64,000 nucleotides of DNA from LMUY01 sp965199165 (GTDB lineage Bacteria > Pseudomonadota > Alphaproteobacteria > Acetobacterales > Acetobacteraceae), in assembly GCA_965199165.1 (NCBI GenBank), contig OZ240681.1, forward strand, positions 3,782,001-3,846,000, written 5' to 3'. Under the pieces are notes generated by a model. The model was not told the origin of the DNA, searched no databases, and saw only the letters and a list, made by a program, of their open reading frames with translations. Below, in pieces: positions 27,425 to 35,557 of this stretch. How positions within the stretch are numbered: position 1 is the stretch's first letter; each line of letters opens with the position of its first letter. The position numbers were made by a program, and so were the translations under genes.

Positions 27425-29005
27425 ATGCCCTCCATGAGCTACGATCCGCCGCCCCACGTCACGCAGCACTGGTCGATCCGCAAGCCCGCCGCAACCGGAC
27501 GCAAGGGTGTGGTCGTCTCGCAGTCCCGCGATGCGGCGCTGGCAGGCGTCGCCATCCTGGATGCCGGCGGCAACGCCATCGATGCCGCGGTCGCGACGGC
27601 CCTTGCCCTGGCGACGGCGGAGCCGTGGAACTCCGGCCTGGGCGGCATCGGCTTCGCGGTGGTGCACCGCGCCGGGCAGGCAGCGGCGGAGACGGTGGAT
27701 TTCGGCCCGGTCTCCCCCACAGGTCTGAAGCCGGACGCGTTCCGCCTGACCGGGCGGATGAAGCAGGACCTGTTCGCCTGGCCGGAGGTGGAGGGGGACG
27801 CCAACATCCACGGCCCGCTCTCCTTCGCGATCCCCTCCGCCGTGGCCGGCTATGCCCACATGCACGGCCGCTGGGGCGTGCTTCCGTTGTCGGAGGTGAT
27901 CGCGCCTGCGGTGGCCCTGGCCAAGCGCGGCCTGTCGCTCGACTGGTTCACCACGCTCAAGATCGCCAGCTCCGCCGCCGTGCTCCAGCGCTACGCCGAG
28001 AGTGCCAGGATCTACCTGCCGGGCGGGCTGCCGCCGGTCGGGCCCTACCAGGGCACGCCCGGCTTCTTTCCGCAGGGGCGGCTGGCCGACACGCTCGGCC
28101 GGCTCGCCCATGCCGGGCTGCGGGACTTCTACGAGGGCGACGTCGCGGCCATGCTGGCGGCAGACTTCGCCACCGTCGGCAGCCTGCTGACGGCGGAGGA
28201 CTTGAGGCGGTGCGAGGCACGGGTGCTGCCGGCCACGCCGGTGGAATGGCACGGCCGCACCATCCAGCTCGCCACCGGGCTGACGGCGGGGCCGACCTTC
28301 GCCCGGGTGCTGGACGCCATGCGGCACGTGCCGCATGGGCCTGCGCCCGATGCCGCCTGGTTCGCGGCGATCGCCCGGGCGATGAAGGCAGCCTACGCCG
28401 AGCGCCTGTCCGGCCTGGGCGAGTCGGAGCCCAAGGCGGCCGAAAGCTGCACCACCCACCTGACGGTCTGCGATGCGGAGGGCACGGTGGTCGCCATGAC
28501 GACGACGCTGCTCTCCTCCATGGGTAGCCGGGTGGTGTTGCCGCAATCCGGCGTGCTGATGAACAACGGGGTGATGTGGTTCGACCCGCGGCCGGGGCAG
28601 CCGAACTCCGCCGCGCCCGGCAAGCGTCCGCTGACCAACATGTGCCCGGTCGTGGTCAGCCAGGACGGTCGGCCGGTCCTCGCCGCCGGGGCGTCCGGCG
28701 GCCGGCGCATCATGGCGGCGGTGGCGCAGATGCTCGCCTTCACGCTGGACTTCGGCATGGACCCGCAGGACGCCGCGCATCACCCGCGCATCGACGTCTC
28801 CGACCCCGGCGGCGTCAATGCCGATGCCCGGCTTCCGGCCGACGTGCTGGAGGCATTGCGGGCGGACGGCGCGGTGGAGGTGGTGGACCACTGCGTCATG
28901 CCGGTCAACTTCGCCTGCCCGAACCTCATCGCGTTGCAGGAGGCACGGCGGACCGGCATCAGCGACGTCATGTCCCCCTGGTCGGCAGCGATCGCCCAGG
29001 CATGA
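27425..29005 (+). CDS. Gamma-glutamyltransferase family protein (Ntn hydrolase)
   Basis: Ntn-hydrolase that transfers or hydrolyses gamma-glutamyl or related amide groups. The N-terminal block VVSQSRDAALAGVAILDAGG and AATALALATAEPWNSGLGG match the family, and the autoprocessing/nucleophile Thr lies in SCTTHLTVCDAEG, with GRRIMAAVAQ near the end. At 526 residues it is shorter than classical GGT (about 580), and it has no signal peptide, so it belongs to the cytoplasmic GGT-like / cephalosporin-acylase-like branch. A second ATG three codons in (MSYDPPP) is an equally possible start. Its stop overlaps the next gene (ATGA). Confidence 0.88.
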   Translation: MPSMSYDPPPHVTQHWSIRKPAATGRKGVVVSQSRDAALAGVAILDAGGNAIDAAVATALALATAEPWNSGLGGIGFAVVHRAGQAAAETVDFGPVSPTGLKPDAFRLTGRMKQDLFAWPEVEGDANIHGPLSFAIPSAVAGYAHMHGRWGVLPLSEVIAPAVALAKRGLSLDWFTTLKIASSAAVLQRYAESARIYLPGGLPPVGPYQGTPGFFPQGRLADTLGRLAHAGLRDFYEGDVAAMLAADFATVGSLLTAEDLRRCEARVLPATPVEWHGRTIQLATGLTAGPTFARVLDAMRHVPHGPAPDAAWFAAIARAMKAAYAERLSGLGESEPKAAESCTTHLTVCDAEGTVVAMTTTLLSSMGSRVVLPQSGVLMNNGVMWFDPRPGQPNSAAPGKRPLTNMCPVVVSQDGRPVLAAGASGGRRIMAAVAQMLAFTLDFGMDPQDAAHHPRIDVSDPGGVNADARLPADVLEALRADGAVEVVDHCVMPVNFACPNLIALQEARRTGISDVMSPWSAAIAQA

Positions 29006-29247
29006 GGGCGGCGCTCCTCGTCCTGCTGGCGCTCGGCGGGTGCGCCACGCAACCCAAGCTCGTCATGGTCAACCCGCGCAGCGGCGCCATGGTGGATTGC
29101 GACGTGCCGGAGGATAATTCAGGCTCCGGGGAGTTCCTGGTCTCCCGCGCTTGCCTGTCGGCCTGCCAGGCGCACGGCTTCCGCCCCGTCCCGGGCATGC
29201 AGGCGGCCGGCTCGGATGCGGGCATCCCGACGCCATGCCTGAACTGA
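29002..29247 (+). CDS. Small lipoprotein, 81 residues
   Basis: MRAALLVLLALGGCAT is a lipoprotein signal peptide with lipobox ALGGC, so the mature protein would be an about 68-residue lipid-anchored periplasmic protein. It has three further cysteines in the mature part (VDCDV, RACLSACQ) plus one near the end (TPCLN), possibly disulfide-bonded. The start overlaps the gamma-glutamyltransferase stop by four bases and the end overlaps the amidase start by 13, so it is co-translated with both. No named family. Confidence 0.72.
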   Translation: MRAALLVLLALGGCATQPKLVMVNPRSGAMVDCDVPEDNSGSGEFLVSRACLSACQAHGFRPVPGMQAAGSDAGIPTPCLN

Positions 29248-30632
29248 ACGAACCCGCCCTGATGTCGGCGGAGACGCTGCTGTACCATTACGGCCGCGGC
29301 ACGCTCAGCCCGATCGAGGCGCTGCAGGCGGTGATGGAGCGGATCGCCCGCCTCAACCCTGGCATCAACGCCTTTGCCGTCATGAACCGGGCTGCGTTGG
29401 AAGCGGCCGGGCAGAGTGCCGCCCGGTGGCGCGCCGGGCGTCCCCTCGGGTCGCTGGACGGCGTGCCATGCACGGTGAAGGACCTGCTGGACATGGCGGG
29501 CCTGCCGACGCGCCGCGGCAGCCGCCTCACCTCGGCCGAGCCTGCGGCGGAAGACGCGCCGGCGGTCATGTCGCTCAAGGCCGCAGGGGCCGTGATCGTC
29601 GGCAAGACCACGACCACCGAGTATGGCTGGAAGACGCCGGGCGATTGCCCGCTGCACGGCATCACCCGCAACCCGTGGGATACGAGTCGCACGACCGGGG
29701 GCTCGTCGTCCGGCGCCGGGGCGGCCGGGGCGGCGTGCTTCGGGGCGCTGCATATCGGCACGGACGCCGGCGGCTCCGTCCGCCTGCCGGCCGCGTGGTG
29801 CGGGCTGGTCGGGTTGAAGCCCACCTTCGGCCGCATCCCGCAATGGCCGCTCGGCGCCTTCGCCAACGTGGCCTGCGCCGGGCCGATGACGCGGACGGTG
29901 GGCGATTGCGCGCTGATGCTCGGCGTGCTGGCGCAGTTCGACCGGCGGGACCCGTTCTGCCTGCCGGATGACGCGCGGGACTGGCGGGACGGGCTGTCGC
30001 AGGGGGTGGGTGGCCTGCGGATCGCCGTCATGCGGTATCCGGGGTTCGAGGCGCCCGTCGATGCGGACGGCGTCGCGGCGGTGGAGGAGGCCGCCCAGCT
30101 GCTGGCCGATGCCGGGGCGGAGATCGAGGACGCATCGCCCGACCTGCCGGACATCCGCGCGGTGTTCGGCCGGGTCTGGGGCGTGGCCCTGTCCCGCCTG
30201 GTCGCCACCGTGCCGGAGGCCGAGCGCTACAAGCTCGATCCCGGGCTGCTGGAGGTGGCCGCGCAGGAGGGCGGCATGCTCGCCACCGACTTCGTGGCGG
30301 CCGAGGCGGTGCGGATCCAGGCCGCGCACGCCATGGCGCGGCTGCACGCGGCCTACGACCTGGTGCTGACGCCTACCGTGACGGCCGGGTCGCCACCGGC
30401 CGACGCCCCGACGCGGGATCCGGTCCGGGCGCTGTGGACCGAGTGGGCGCCCTGGACCTTCCTTTACAACCTGTCCCGCCAGCCCGCGATCACCGTCCCG
30501 ATGCCGCCCGGCGCCGACGGGATGCCGCGCTCGGTCCAGCTCGCCGGCCCGCTGTACCGCGACGACCTGGTGCTGCGCGGCGCCTGGGCCATCGAGCAGG
30601 CGGGCGCGTTCCCGATCCCCTCGCTCGCCTGA
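29235..30632 (+). CDS. Amidase signature family enzyme
   Basis: Amidase of 465 residues with the Ser-cisSer-Lys triad: Lys in VPCTVKDLLD, the cis-Ser in TTGGSSSGAGAA, and the nucleophile Ser in GTDAGGSVRLPA. The protein is cytoplasmic. Family members hydrolyse aliphatic or aryl amides, or act as 6-aminohexanoate- and indoleacetamide-type hydrolases, and GatA is a cousin; an undoubted GatA exists at the right end of the window, and this one lacks gatC/gatB partners. An alternative start nine codons later (MSAETLLYH) would remove the 13-base overlap with the lipoprotein gene. Confidence 0.88.
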   Translation: MPELNEPALMSAETLLYHYGRGTLSPIEALQAVMERIARLNPGINAFAVMNRAALEAAGQSAARWRAGRPLGSLDGVPCTVKDLLDMAGLPTRRGSRLTSAEPAAEDAPAVMSLKAAGAVIVGKTTTTEYGWKTPGDCPLHGITRNPWDTSRTTGGSSSGAGAAGAACFGALHIGTDAGGSVRLPAAWCGLVGLKPTFGRIPQWPLGAFANVACAGPMTRTVGDCALMLGVLAQFDRRDPFCLPDDARDWRDGLSQGVGGLRIAVMRYPGFEAPVDADGVAAVEEAAQLLADAGAEIEDASPDLPDIRAVFGRVWGVALSRLVATVPEAERYKLDPGLLEVAAQEGGMLATDFVAAEAVRIQAAHAMARLHAAYDLVLTPTVTAGSPPADAPTRDPVRALWTEWAPWTFLYNLSRQPAITVPMPPGADGMPRSVQLAGPLYRDDLVLRGAWAIEQAGAFPIPSLA

Positions 30633-30730
30633 GTGGCGGCGGATCGATCGACGTCACGAAGCGTTACCAGCCGACCGCGTTCTCGCCATGGTTTGACGGG
30701 ACACATGGTGCCGGACCTGTCGGAGCCCGA

Positions 30731-32767
30731 ATGATGCCGTCCCGTTCCCTGCCGCTGCGGCTGACCGCGCTTGCCACCGCATCTGCCCTGGCGCTCGCCA
30801 CCGCGCCGGCGGCGTGGTCCGCCCCGCCGCCGATCCCGGCCCGGGTGGACCCGCCCAGCCGGGTCGCGCGGCTCGCCCGGTTGAACGGCACCGTCTCCTT
30901 CCACACCGCGGATGCGGATAGCTGGAGCCCGGCCTCGCTCAACTACCCGGTCAGCGCCGGTGATGCCTTCTGGACCGAGCCCGGCGCCCGCGCCAGCATC
31001 CAGCTCGCGATGAACCGGCTGGCGCTGGCCCCGACCACCGAGTTGGATGTGGCCAACCTCGACGACCACGCCCTCGCCGTGGTCGAGCCGGAGGGTGAGA
31101 CATACCTGAACCTGCGCCAGGTGCCGGCCGGGGACAGCTACGCGGTGCGGACGCCGCGCGTGACGGTGCAGATGACGGCCGCCGGGCGATACGACGTGAT
31201 CGCCGGCGATGCGGACCATCCGACGGTCGTGACGGTGGTGGACGGCGCGGCGCAGGTCACCGGTCCCAACCTCACGCTGCAGGTCGGGCCGCGGCAAACG
31301 GCCACCATCACCGGCACCGACGCGCCCCAGGGCAGCGTCGGCACGCTGTCGCAGGATGCGTTCCTGACCGCCATGCTCGCCGAGGAGCAGCCGGCGCGGC
31401 GCGCCACGGTGGCCATTCCGCCGGTCGTGCAGCAGATGACCGGCGCCGAGGATTTGGACGTGACGGGCGCGTGGCAGGAAACGCCGCAATACGGCACGGT
31501 CTGGTATCCGCCGGTCGAGGCCGGATGGGTGCCGTATCGCCATGGCCACTGGTCGTACGTGGCGCCTTGGGGATGGACCTGGGTGGACGATGCCTCCTGG
31601 GGTTTCGCGCCGTTCCACTACGGGCGCTGGGTGCAGGTGGAAGACCGCTGGGGCTGGATCCCGGTGACTCCCGGCGCCGTCCCGATCGGGCCGGTGCCGG
31701 TCTATGCTCCGGCCCTCGTCAGCTTCGTCGACCTCGGCGGGGCGGCCGTGGCTGGCGCCGCCGTCGGGTTTGCGGCGGGCGCGTTGGCCGGGCGCTCCGT
31801 CGGCTGGGTGCCACTCGGCCCTCGGGAGCCGTACTATCCGCCCTACCGCGCGAATATCGGCTACATCCGCAGCCTGAACGCGACCAGCATCCAGAACGTG
31901 AACCAGAGCATCACGACGGTGAACGTCGTGAACAACCGCACGGTGGTGAACAACTTCATCAACCGCGGTGCGGCGACGGTGGTGCCGGCGGCGGCCATGG
32001 TGCGCTCCAGCCCGATCGCCGCCACGGCACGGCCGCTGGCGCCCGAGCAGTTCGCCCAGTCGCGGGCACAGGCCAATCCACCGATCTCGCCGGGCCCGGC
32101 CACGGCGGGCGTGACGCCTGCGGTGGCCCGCCAGTTCAACTTCGCCGCCCCCGGCCGGCCGGCGCAGCCGATCCCCGGCCCGGCGATCCGCCCAGGCGCG
32201 TTCCGCACGGGACCGGGTGCACCGCCCGTGCCGTTCCCGGCACGCCCGGTTGCGGGGGTTCCGGCGCCGCCGCCAGTCGCCGAGCCTGCAGCACGGCCCG
32301 AGGTGCCGGGTTCCGGCCCGCGCCCTGGCGAGCCTCCTGCGGCACGACCGGAGGCGACCGTTGCTGGCCCACGCCCCGGCGAGCCTGCGGCACGGCCTGA
32401 AGTCCCCAATGCTGGTCCACGCCCGGGAGAGCCTGCGATACGGCCCGAGGCTGCCGTACCGACGACGCGGCCGGAGCCGCCGCGTTCCGCCCCGCCCGCT
32501 CTCCGTCCCGTGGCGCCGGCACCTGTCGCGCAGCCTCGGGTTGCACCGGCCGCTCGGCCACCTGCCGCGCCCGCGTCCCGTCCGCCTGCACCCGCGTTCC
32601 ACCCGCCTGCGGCTGCCGTGCACGCGCCACCGCCGCGCCCGGCCGCTTCACCGCCGCGGCCGGCACCGCCACGCGCTGCCCCACCGCCGCGCCCTGCGCC
32701 ACCTCCGCGCCCGGCCCCTGCGCCACGTCCGGCCCCCCGTCCCGCAGGAAGGGAGCACCGGCCCTAA
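30731..32767 (+). CDS. Exported FecR/DUF6600-type protein with Pro-rich repeat tail
   Basis: Large cell-surface or periplasmic protein, 678 residues. A signal peptide (LRLTALATASALALATAPAAWSA) is followed by a FecR-like beta domain (residues about 35-200: VARLARLNGTVSFHTADA, GDAFWTEPGARA, VTVVDGAAQVTGP). Then comes a tryptophan-rich DUF6600-like part with repeated G-x-W units (GHWSYVAPWGWTWVDDASWG, GRWVQVEDRWGWIPV). An Asn/Val-rich segment (VVNNRTVVNNFINR) leads into about 230 residues of Pro/Ala/Arg repeats. Such tails bind peptidoglycan or other polymers in other proteins; function here is unknown. Two adjacent ATG codons could both start it. Confidence 0.82.
   Translation: MMPSRSLPLRLTALATASALALATAPAAWSAPPPIPARVDPPSRVARLARLNGTVSFHTADADSWSPASLNYPVSAGDAFWTEPGARASIQLAMNRLALAPTTELDVANLDDHALAVVEPEGETYLNLRQVPAGDSYAVRTPRVTVQMTAAGRYDVIAGDADHPTVVTVVDGAAQVTGPNLTLQVGPRQTATITGTDAPQGSVGTLSQDAFLTAMLAEEQPARRATVAIPPVVQQMTGAEDLDVTGAWQETPQYGTVWYPPVEAGWVPYRHGHWSYVAPWGWTWVDDASWGFAPFHYGRWVQVEDRWGWIPVTPGAVPIGPVPVYAPALVSFVDLGGAAVAGAAVGFAAGALAGRSVGWVPLGPREPYYPPYRANIGYIRSLNATSIQNVNQSITTVNVVNNRTVVNNFINRGAATVVPAAAMVRSSPIAATARPLAPEQFAQSRAQANPPISPGPATAGVTPAVARQFNFAAPGRPAQPIPGPAIRPGAFRTGPGAPPVPFPARPVAGVPAPPPVAEPAARPEVPGSGPRPGEPPAARPEATVAGPRPGEPAARPEVPNAGPRPGEPAIRPEAAVPTTRPEPPRSAPPALRPVAPAPVAQPRVAPAARPPAAPASRPPAPAFHPPAAAVHAPPPRPAASPPRPAPPRAAPPPRPAPPPRPAPAPRPAPRPAGREHRP
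32288..32460 (+). repeat. 48-bp coding repeat in the Pro-rich tail
   Basis: Three units (51, 48 and 48 bp) plus a partial fourth, encoding ARPEVPGSGPRPGEPP, ARPEATVAGPRPGEPA and ARPEVPNAGPRPGEPA. Codons differ between units, so the repeat is old or diversified rather than freshly amplified. Confidence 0.8.
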
Positions 32768-32775
32768 CAAGAAGC

Positions 32776-32809
32776 CCTCTCCCTCTGGAAGAGGGTAGGG
32801 TGAGGGCCA
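32776..32809. repeat. Half-unit of the CCCTCTCC / GGGTGAGGGCC intergenic repeat
   Basis: CCCTCT stem closed by AGAGGG, followed at once by GGGTGAGGGCC, the same module pair as on one side of the nrdA-nrdB element. It lies in the 119-base gap between the DUF6600-type gene and the converging XRE regulator. Confidence 0.6.
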
Positions 32810-32886
32810 CGCGGCGCAGAAGCCCCACGGTTGATCTAGACTCCAACGCGTCTTCCCGCGGAACGCCGTCCCTGGAAAGCGCGCCC

Positions 32887-33222
32887 CTAGCCCTGCTTGC
32901 GGCGGATGGTGCTGAGGCGACGCATTGCCGCGGCTTGCTCGTCCTCGCCCAACTCGCGCCAGAGTCGCAGCAAGGCCAGTTCCTCGGCCCCCTGCGCGGT
33001 CCCTTCCGCCGAGGCGTCCGAGCCGAACATCAGCCAGGACGCCTGGACGCCCACCACCTTGGCCACGCGGCGCGCGTTGTTCAGCCGCATGCCGTGCAAC
33101 CCGGTGACCCAGGCGTGGACTGTGGGTTGCGAGACGTCCAGCTTGCGGGCCAGGTCGGCCGCCGTCATGCCGCGCTCCTTCAGCATCTTCTTCAACCGTG
33201 TCGCCGGCGTGGCGCGGGCCAT
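32887..33222 (-). CDS. XRE-family helix-turn-helix transcriptional regulator
   Basis: A 111-residue DNA-binding protein. The N-terminal HTH reads RLKKMLKERGMTAADLARKL followed by DVSQPTVHAWVTGLHGM, a classical lambda-Cro/C1-type domain with recognition helix QPTVHAWVTG. Residues 75-111 are a helical tail without a peptidase motif, so there is no LexA-type self-cleavage. It is divergent from the orphan C5 methyltransferase 270 bases away and could be its C-type controller, although those controllers are usually adjacent to complete restriction systems. Confidence 0.85.
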   Translation of the reverse strand: MARATPATRLKKMLKERGMTAADLARKLDVSQPTVHAWVTGLHGMRLNNARRVAKVVGVQASWLMFGSDASAEGTAQGAEELALLRLWRELGEDEQAAAMRRLSTIRRKQG

Positions 33223-33337
33223 AAGCCTCTCCTAAGATCGGGTCGTTCGCCCGGCTGGTCTAGCCTTAGGTATGGCCTATTGCAACTGCCGGGATGCGTG
33301 AGCTACCAACTCGGTGCGATGATCCATCCCACGCCCT

Positions 33338-33370
33338 GTCATCGCGAGCGAAGCGCGGCAATCCGGGCGG
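33338..33370. repeat. Intergenic repeat word GTCATCGCGAGCGAAGCG..
   Basis: The 33-mer starts GTCATCGCGAGCGAAGCG and ends GCAATCCGGGCGG. It matches a word I recall as recurring between genes of many proteobacteria (variants of catcgcgagcgaagcgaagcaatcc). One copy in this window, in the 270-base gap before the methyltransferase gene. Confidence 0.5.
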
Positions 33371-33492
33371 AGCGCAAGTGTCTCGCCCTGGACCGCAAGC
33401 GCGGCTCGGGATGCCGATGCCTGGCCGATCGGCGTCGTTCCCAGGAAACCCCTGCTAGGGAGCACCTATGCTCTTCGTCCTAATGGCGGCTT

Positions 33493-34284
33493 ATGGTCGT
33501 CCTTGACCTGTTCAGCGGGATCGGCGGCCTGGCGCTCGGACTCCAGCGGGCCGGGTTCAGCATCGGTGCATTCTGGGAGGCGGACCCGTTCGCCCGTCGG
33601 GTGTTGCGGCGGCACTGGCCCGAGACCCCTTGCTACCCGGACATCCGCGCCCTCTCGGCAGCAAGGCTGCGTGCGGACGGCGTGCCCGCCCCGGCGCTGC
33701 TCTGCGGCGGCTTTCCCTGCCAGGACATCAGCCTCGCCGGCCGCGGCGCCGGGCTGGCCGGGCAGCGCAGCGGGCTGTGGTGCCACATGTTGCGCCTGGT
33801 GCAGGAGTGCGGACCCGATTGGGTCCTGGTTGAGAACGTCCCTGCGTTGCGCGTTCGCGGCGCCGACGACGTGCTCGCCGGCCTGGAAGCGACAGGTTAC
33901 GCCTGCTGGCCGGTCCTGGTGGGTGCTGCCCATGCCGGCGCACCCCATCGGAGGCAGCGTGCCTTCATTCTGGCCAACGCCGTTGGCCAGGGACTGGCGG
34001 ATCGGCTGCGCCACCCAGCGGACTCGCCGGCGGGCCTGCCCGTTGAGCGATGCGGTGGGTGGCCGCCTGAACCCGGCCTGGGTCGAGTGGTTGATGGGCT
34101 TCCCACCCGGCTGGACCGCTGGCGTCGCCCACGCCTGACCGGCCTGGGCAACGCCGTCGTTCCAGCGGTGGCACAGGCGTTGGGCCAGGCGATCCGGTCG
34201 GCTCAGGCGGCTGCGGACCGGACCCGGTCGGCGAACGCCTTGCGGAACTTGGCCACCTTCGGGGCGACCACGGCGCGGCAGTAG
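33493..34284 (+). CDS. Orphan C5-cytosine DNA methyltransferase, short
   Basis: Transfers a methyl group from SAM to C5 of cytosine in DNA. Motif I (DLFSGIGGLALGLQRAGF, residues 5-22), the catalytic PCQ motif IV (CGGFPCQDIS, Cys76), the ENV motif VI (VLVENVPAL) and motif VIII (RRQRAFIL) are intact; motif X is GLGNAVVPAVAQALG at about 217-231. The target-recognition region between VIII and X is only some 55 residues, and the whole protein 263, so specificity may be relaxed or lost. No restriction endonuclease or vsr gene is adjacent. Its 3' end runs 82 bases into the converging msrA gene. The stretch before motif X also reads as a methyltransferase motif in the next frame (see findings). Confidence 0.85.
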   Translation: MVVLDLFSGIGGLALGLQRAGFSIGAFWEADPFARRVLRRHWPETPCYPDIRALSAARLRADGVPAPALLCGGFPCQDISLAGRGAGLAGQRSGLWCHMLRLVQECGPDWVLVENVPALRVRGADDVLAGLEATGYACWPVLVGAAHAGAPHRRQRAFILANAVGQGLADRLRHPADSPAGLPVERCGGWPPEPGLGRVVDGLPTRLDRWRRPRLTGLGNAVVPAVAQALGQAIRSAQAAADRTRSANALRNLATFGATTARQ

Positions 34285-34748
34285 CCGGCATAGGGATTAC
34301 GCTCGAAATACCGGTCGTGCTCCGGTTCGGCCGGGTAGAAGGCCGGCGCGGGCACCACCTCGGTCACCAGCTTGCCGCCGTAGATGTTGGCGCCGGCAAC
34401 CTCTCCCATGATCGCGGCGGCGGTCGCCTGCTGCGCTTCCGAATGGGTGAAGATCACCGAGCGATATTGCGTGCCGCTATCCGCGCCCTGACGGTTCAGC
34501 GTCGTCGGGTCATGGATGGTGAAGAACACGCGGAGCAGGTCGGCGTAGTCCAGTTCGGCCGGGTCGAATTGCACCTGCACCACCTCCGCGTGGCCGGTCC
34601 GTCCGGTGCACACCGCCTCGTAGCCCGGGTTGGCCACCGTGCCACCCATGTAGCCGGACTGCACGGAGGTCACGCCGCGCAGGTCCCGGTACACTGCCTC
34701 CAGGCACCAGAAGCATCCGCCGCCCAGGCTCGCCGTCTCCGTCGCCAT
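34203..34748 (-). CDS. msrA: Peptide methionine-S-sulfoxide reductase MsrA
   Basis: Repairs the S form of oxidised methionine in proteins. The catalytic motif GGGCFWCLEA is at residues 9-18 and the substrate pocket motif GYMGGTVANPGYEAVCTGRTGHAE follows in two conserved halves. At 181 residues this is the single-domain form, without MsrB fusion. The ATG giving MATETASL has a GGGAG ribosome site; a TTG two codons earlier is less likely. It overlaps the converging methyltransferase gene by 82 bases and is divergent from an ECF sigma gene 200 bases away, a neighbourhood consistent with an envelope-oxidation response. Confidence 0.95.
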   Translation of the reverse strand: MATETASLGGGCFWCLEAVYRDLRGVTSVQSGYMGGTVANPGYEAVCTGRTGHAEVVQVQFDPAELDYADLLRVFFTIHDPTTLNRQGADSGTQYRSVIFTHSEAQQATAAAIMGEVAGANIYGGKLVTEVVPAPAFYPAEPEHDRYFERNPYAGYCRAVVAPKVAKFRKAFADRVRSAAA

Positions 34749-34948
34749 CGCCAAGCTCCCATGTCAATAGACGGCTTACTTGGGCATAGGCTGCTCCGAT
34801 GTCGAGGCCGGCGGGCCCGCTGCATCCGTATGATCCGCCGGCCCGTTGATGGGTGACAGGTCGGCCGGGAAAGGACCTTGCGGTGACCGAGATCGGCGTT
34901 GTCGGCGGCTTGCTGATGGGGTTTGTAGTCGATAGATGTCTCTGGGCC

Positions 34949-35557
34949 ATGCAGACCGCTACTGAAGTGCCGCGTCTGACCCTGGTCAGCAACGAAGCTG
35001 GAACAAGGACCGCGCAGCTTCTCTCGCAATGCGCGCGCGGGGATGCGAAGGCGTTCCGCAGCCTCTACGACGGCAGTGCGGCCCGGCTCTACGGCGTGGC
35101 GTTGCGGATCACGCGCAGCCCGGCCCTTGCCTCCGATGCGGTGCACGACGCCATGCTGCAGGTGTGGCGCAATGCCGACCGCTACAGCCCCGAGCGCGGC
35201 AACGCCGATGGCTGGCTGGTCAGCCTGGTCCGCTATCGCGCCCTGGACATCATCCGCAAGCAGGGGCGGGAGAGCACCGGCGTCGACGTGCCCGAGCAGG
35301 TGGACGAGGATCCGGACGCGTTGAGCCGCATGGTCACGCAGTCAGACGGCGCCGCCCTGCGGTCCTGCCTGGAGCAGGTGGACGAGTCCCGCCGCCGCCT
35401 GATCCTGCTGGCCTTCATCGATGGCTTGACGCAGAGCGAAGTGGCCGCCCGGGTCGGCCAACCCTTGGGCACCGTGAAGTCGACCATCCGCCGGGTGCTG
35501 CTCAACCTGCGCGCCTGCCTGGACGGTGCTTCGCCGCGCCCGGGAATGCAGCCATGA
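34949..35557 (+). CDS. ECF-type RNA polymerase sigma factor (SigK/RskA-linked type)
   Basis: Alternative sigma factor of 202 residues. Sigma region 2 is DAKAFRSLYDGSAARLYGVA followed by the promoter-melting helix around AVHDAMLQVWRNADRY; region 4 carries the -35-binding HTH, LAFIDGLTQSEVAARVGQPLG then TVKSTIRRVLLNL. No extra domains. The ATG at MQTATEV was chosen as the first with correct spacing to region 2; a longer frame upstream exists but is not sigma-like. Its stop overlaps the anti-sigma gene (ATGA), the standard sigma/anti-sigma arrangement. Confidence 0.93.
   Translation: MQTATEVPRLTLVSNEAGTRTAQLLSQCARGDAKAFRSLYDGSAARLYGVALRITRSPALASDAVHDAMLQVWRNADRYSPERGNADGWLVSLVRYRALDIIRKQGRESTGVDVPEQVDEDPDALSRMVTQSDGAALRSCLEQVDESRRRLILLAFIDGLTQSEVAARVGQPLGTVKSTIRRVLLNLRACLDGASPRPGMQP

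Noticed and set aside
29235..30632. Second gatA
   Set aside because: It shares the amidase triad but has no gatC or gatB partner; the genuine gatCAB set is at the right end.
32288..32460. CRISPR array
   Set aside because: The repeats are in frame, have no spacers and encode the Pro-rich tail of one protein.
32887..34284. Complete restriction-modification system
   Set aside because: Only a methyltransferase and a possible regulator are seen; no endonuclease gene on either side (msrA and the DUF6600 gene flank them).
34749..34948. EcfG- or sigma-autoregulated promoter (GGAAC..CGTT) before the sigma gene
   Set aside because: GGAA at 34868 and CGTT at 34897 are 25 bases apart, too far for the usual 16-17 base spacing.
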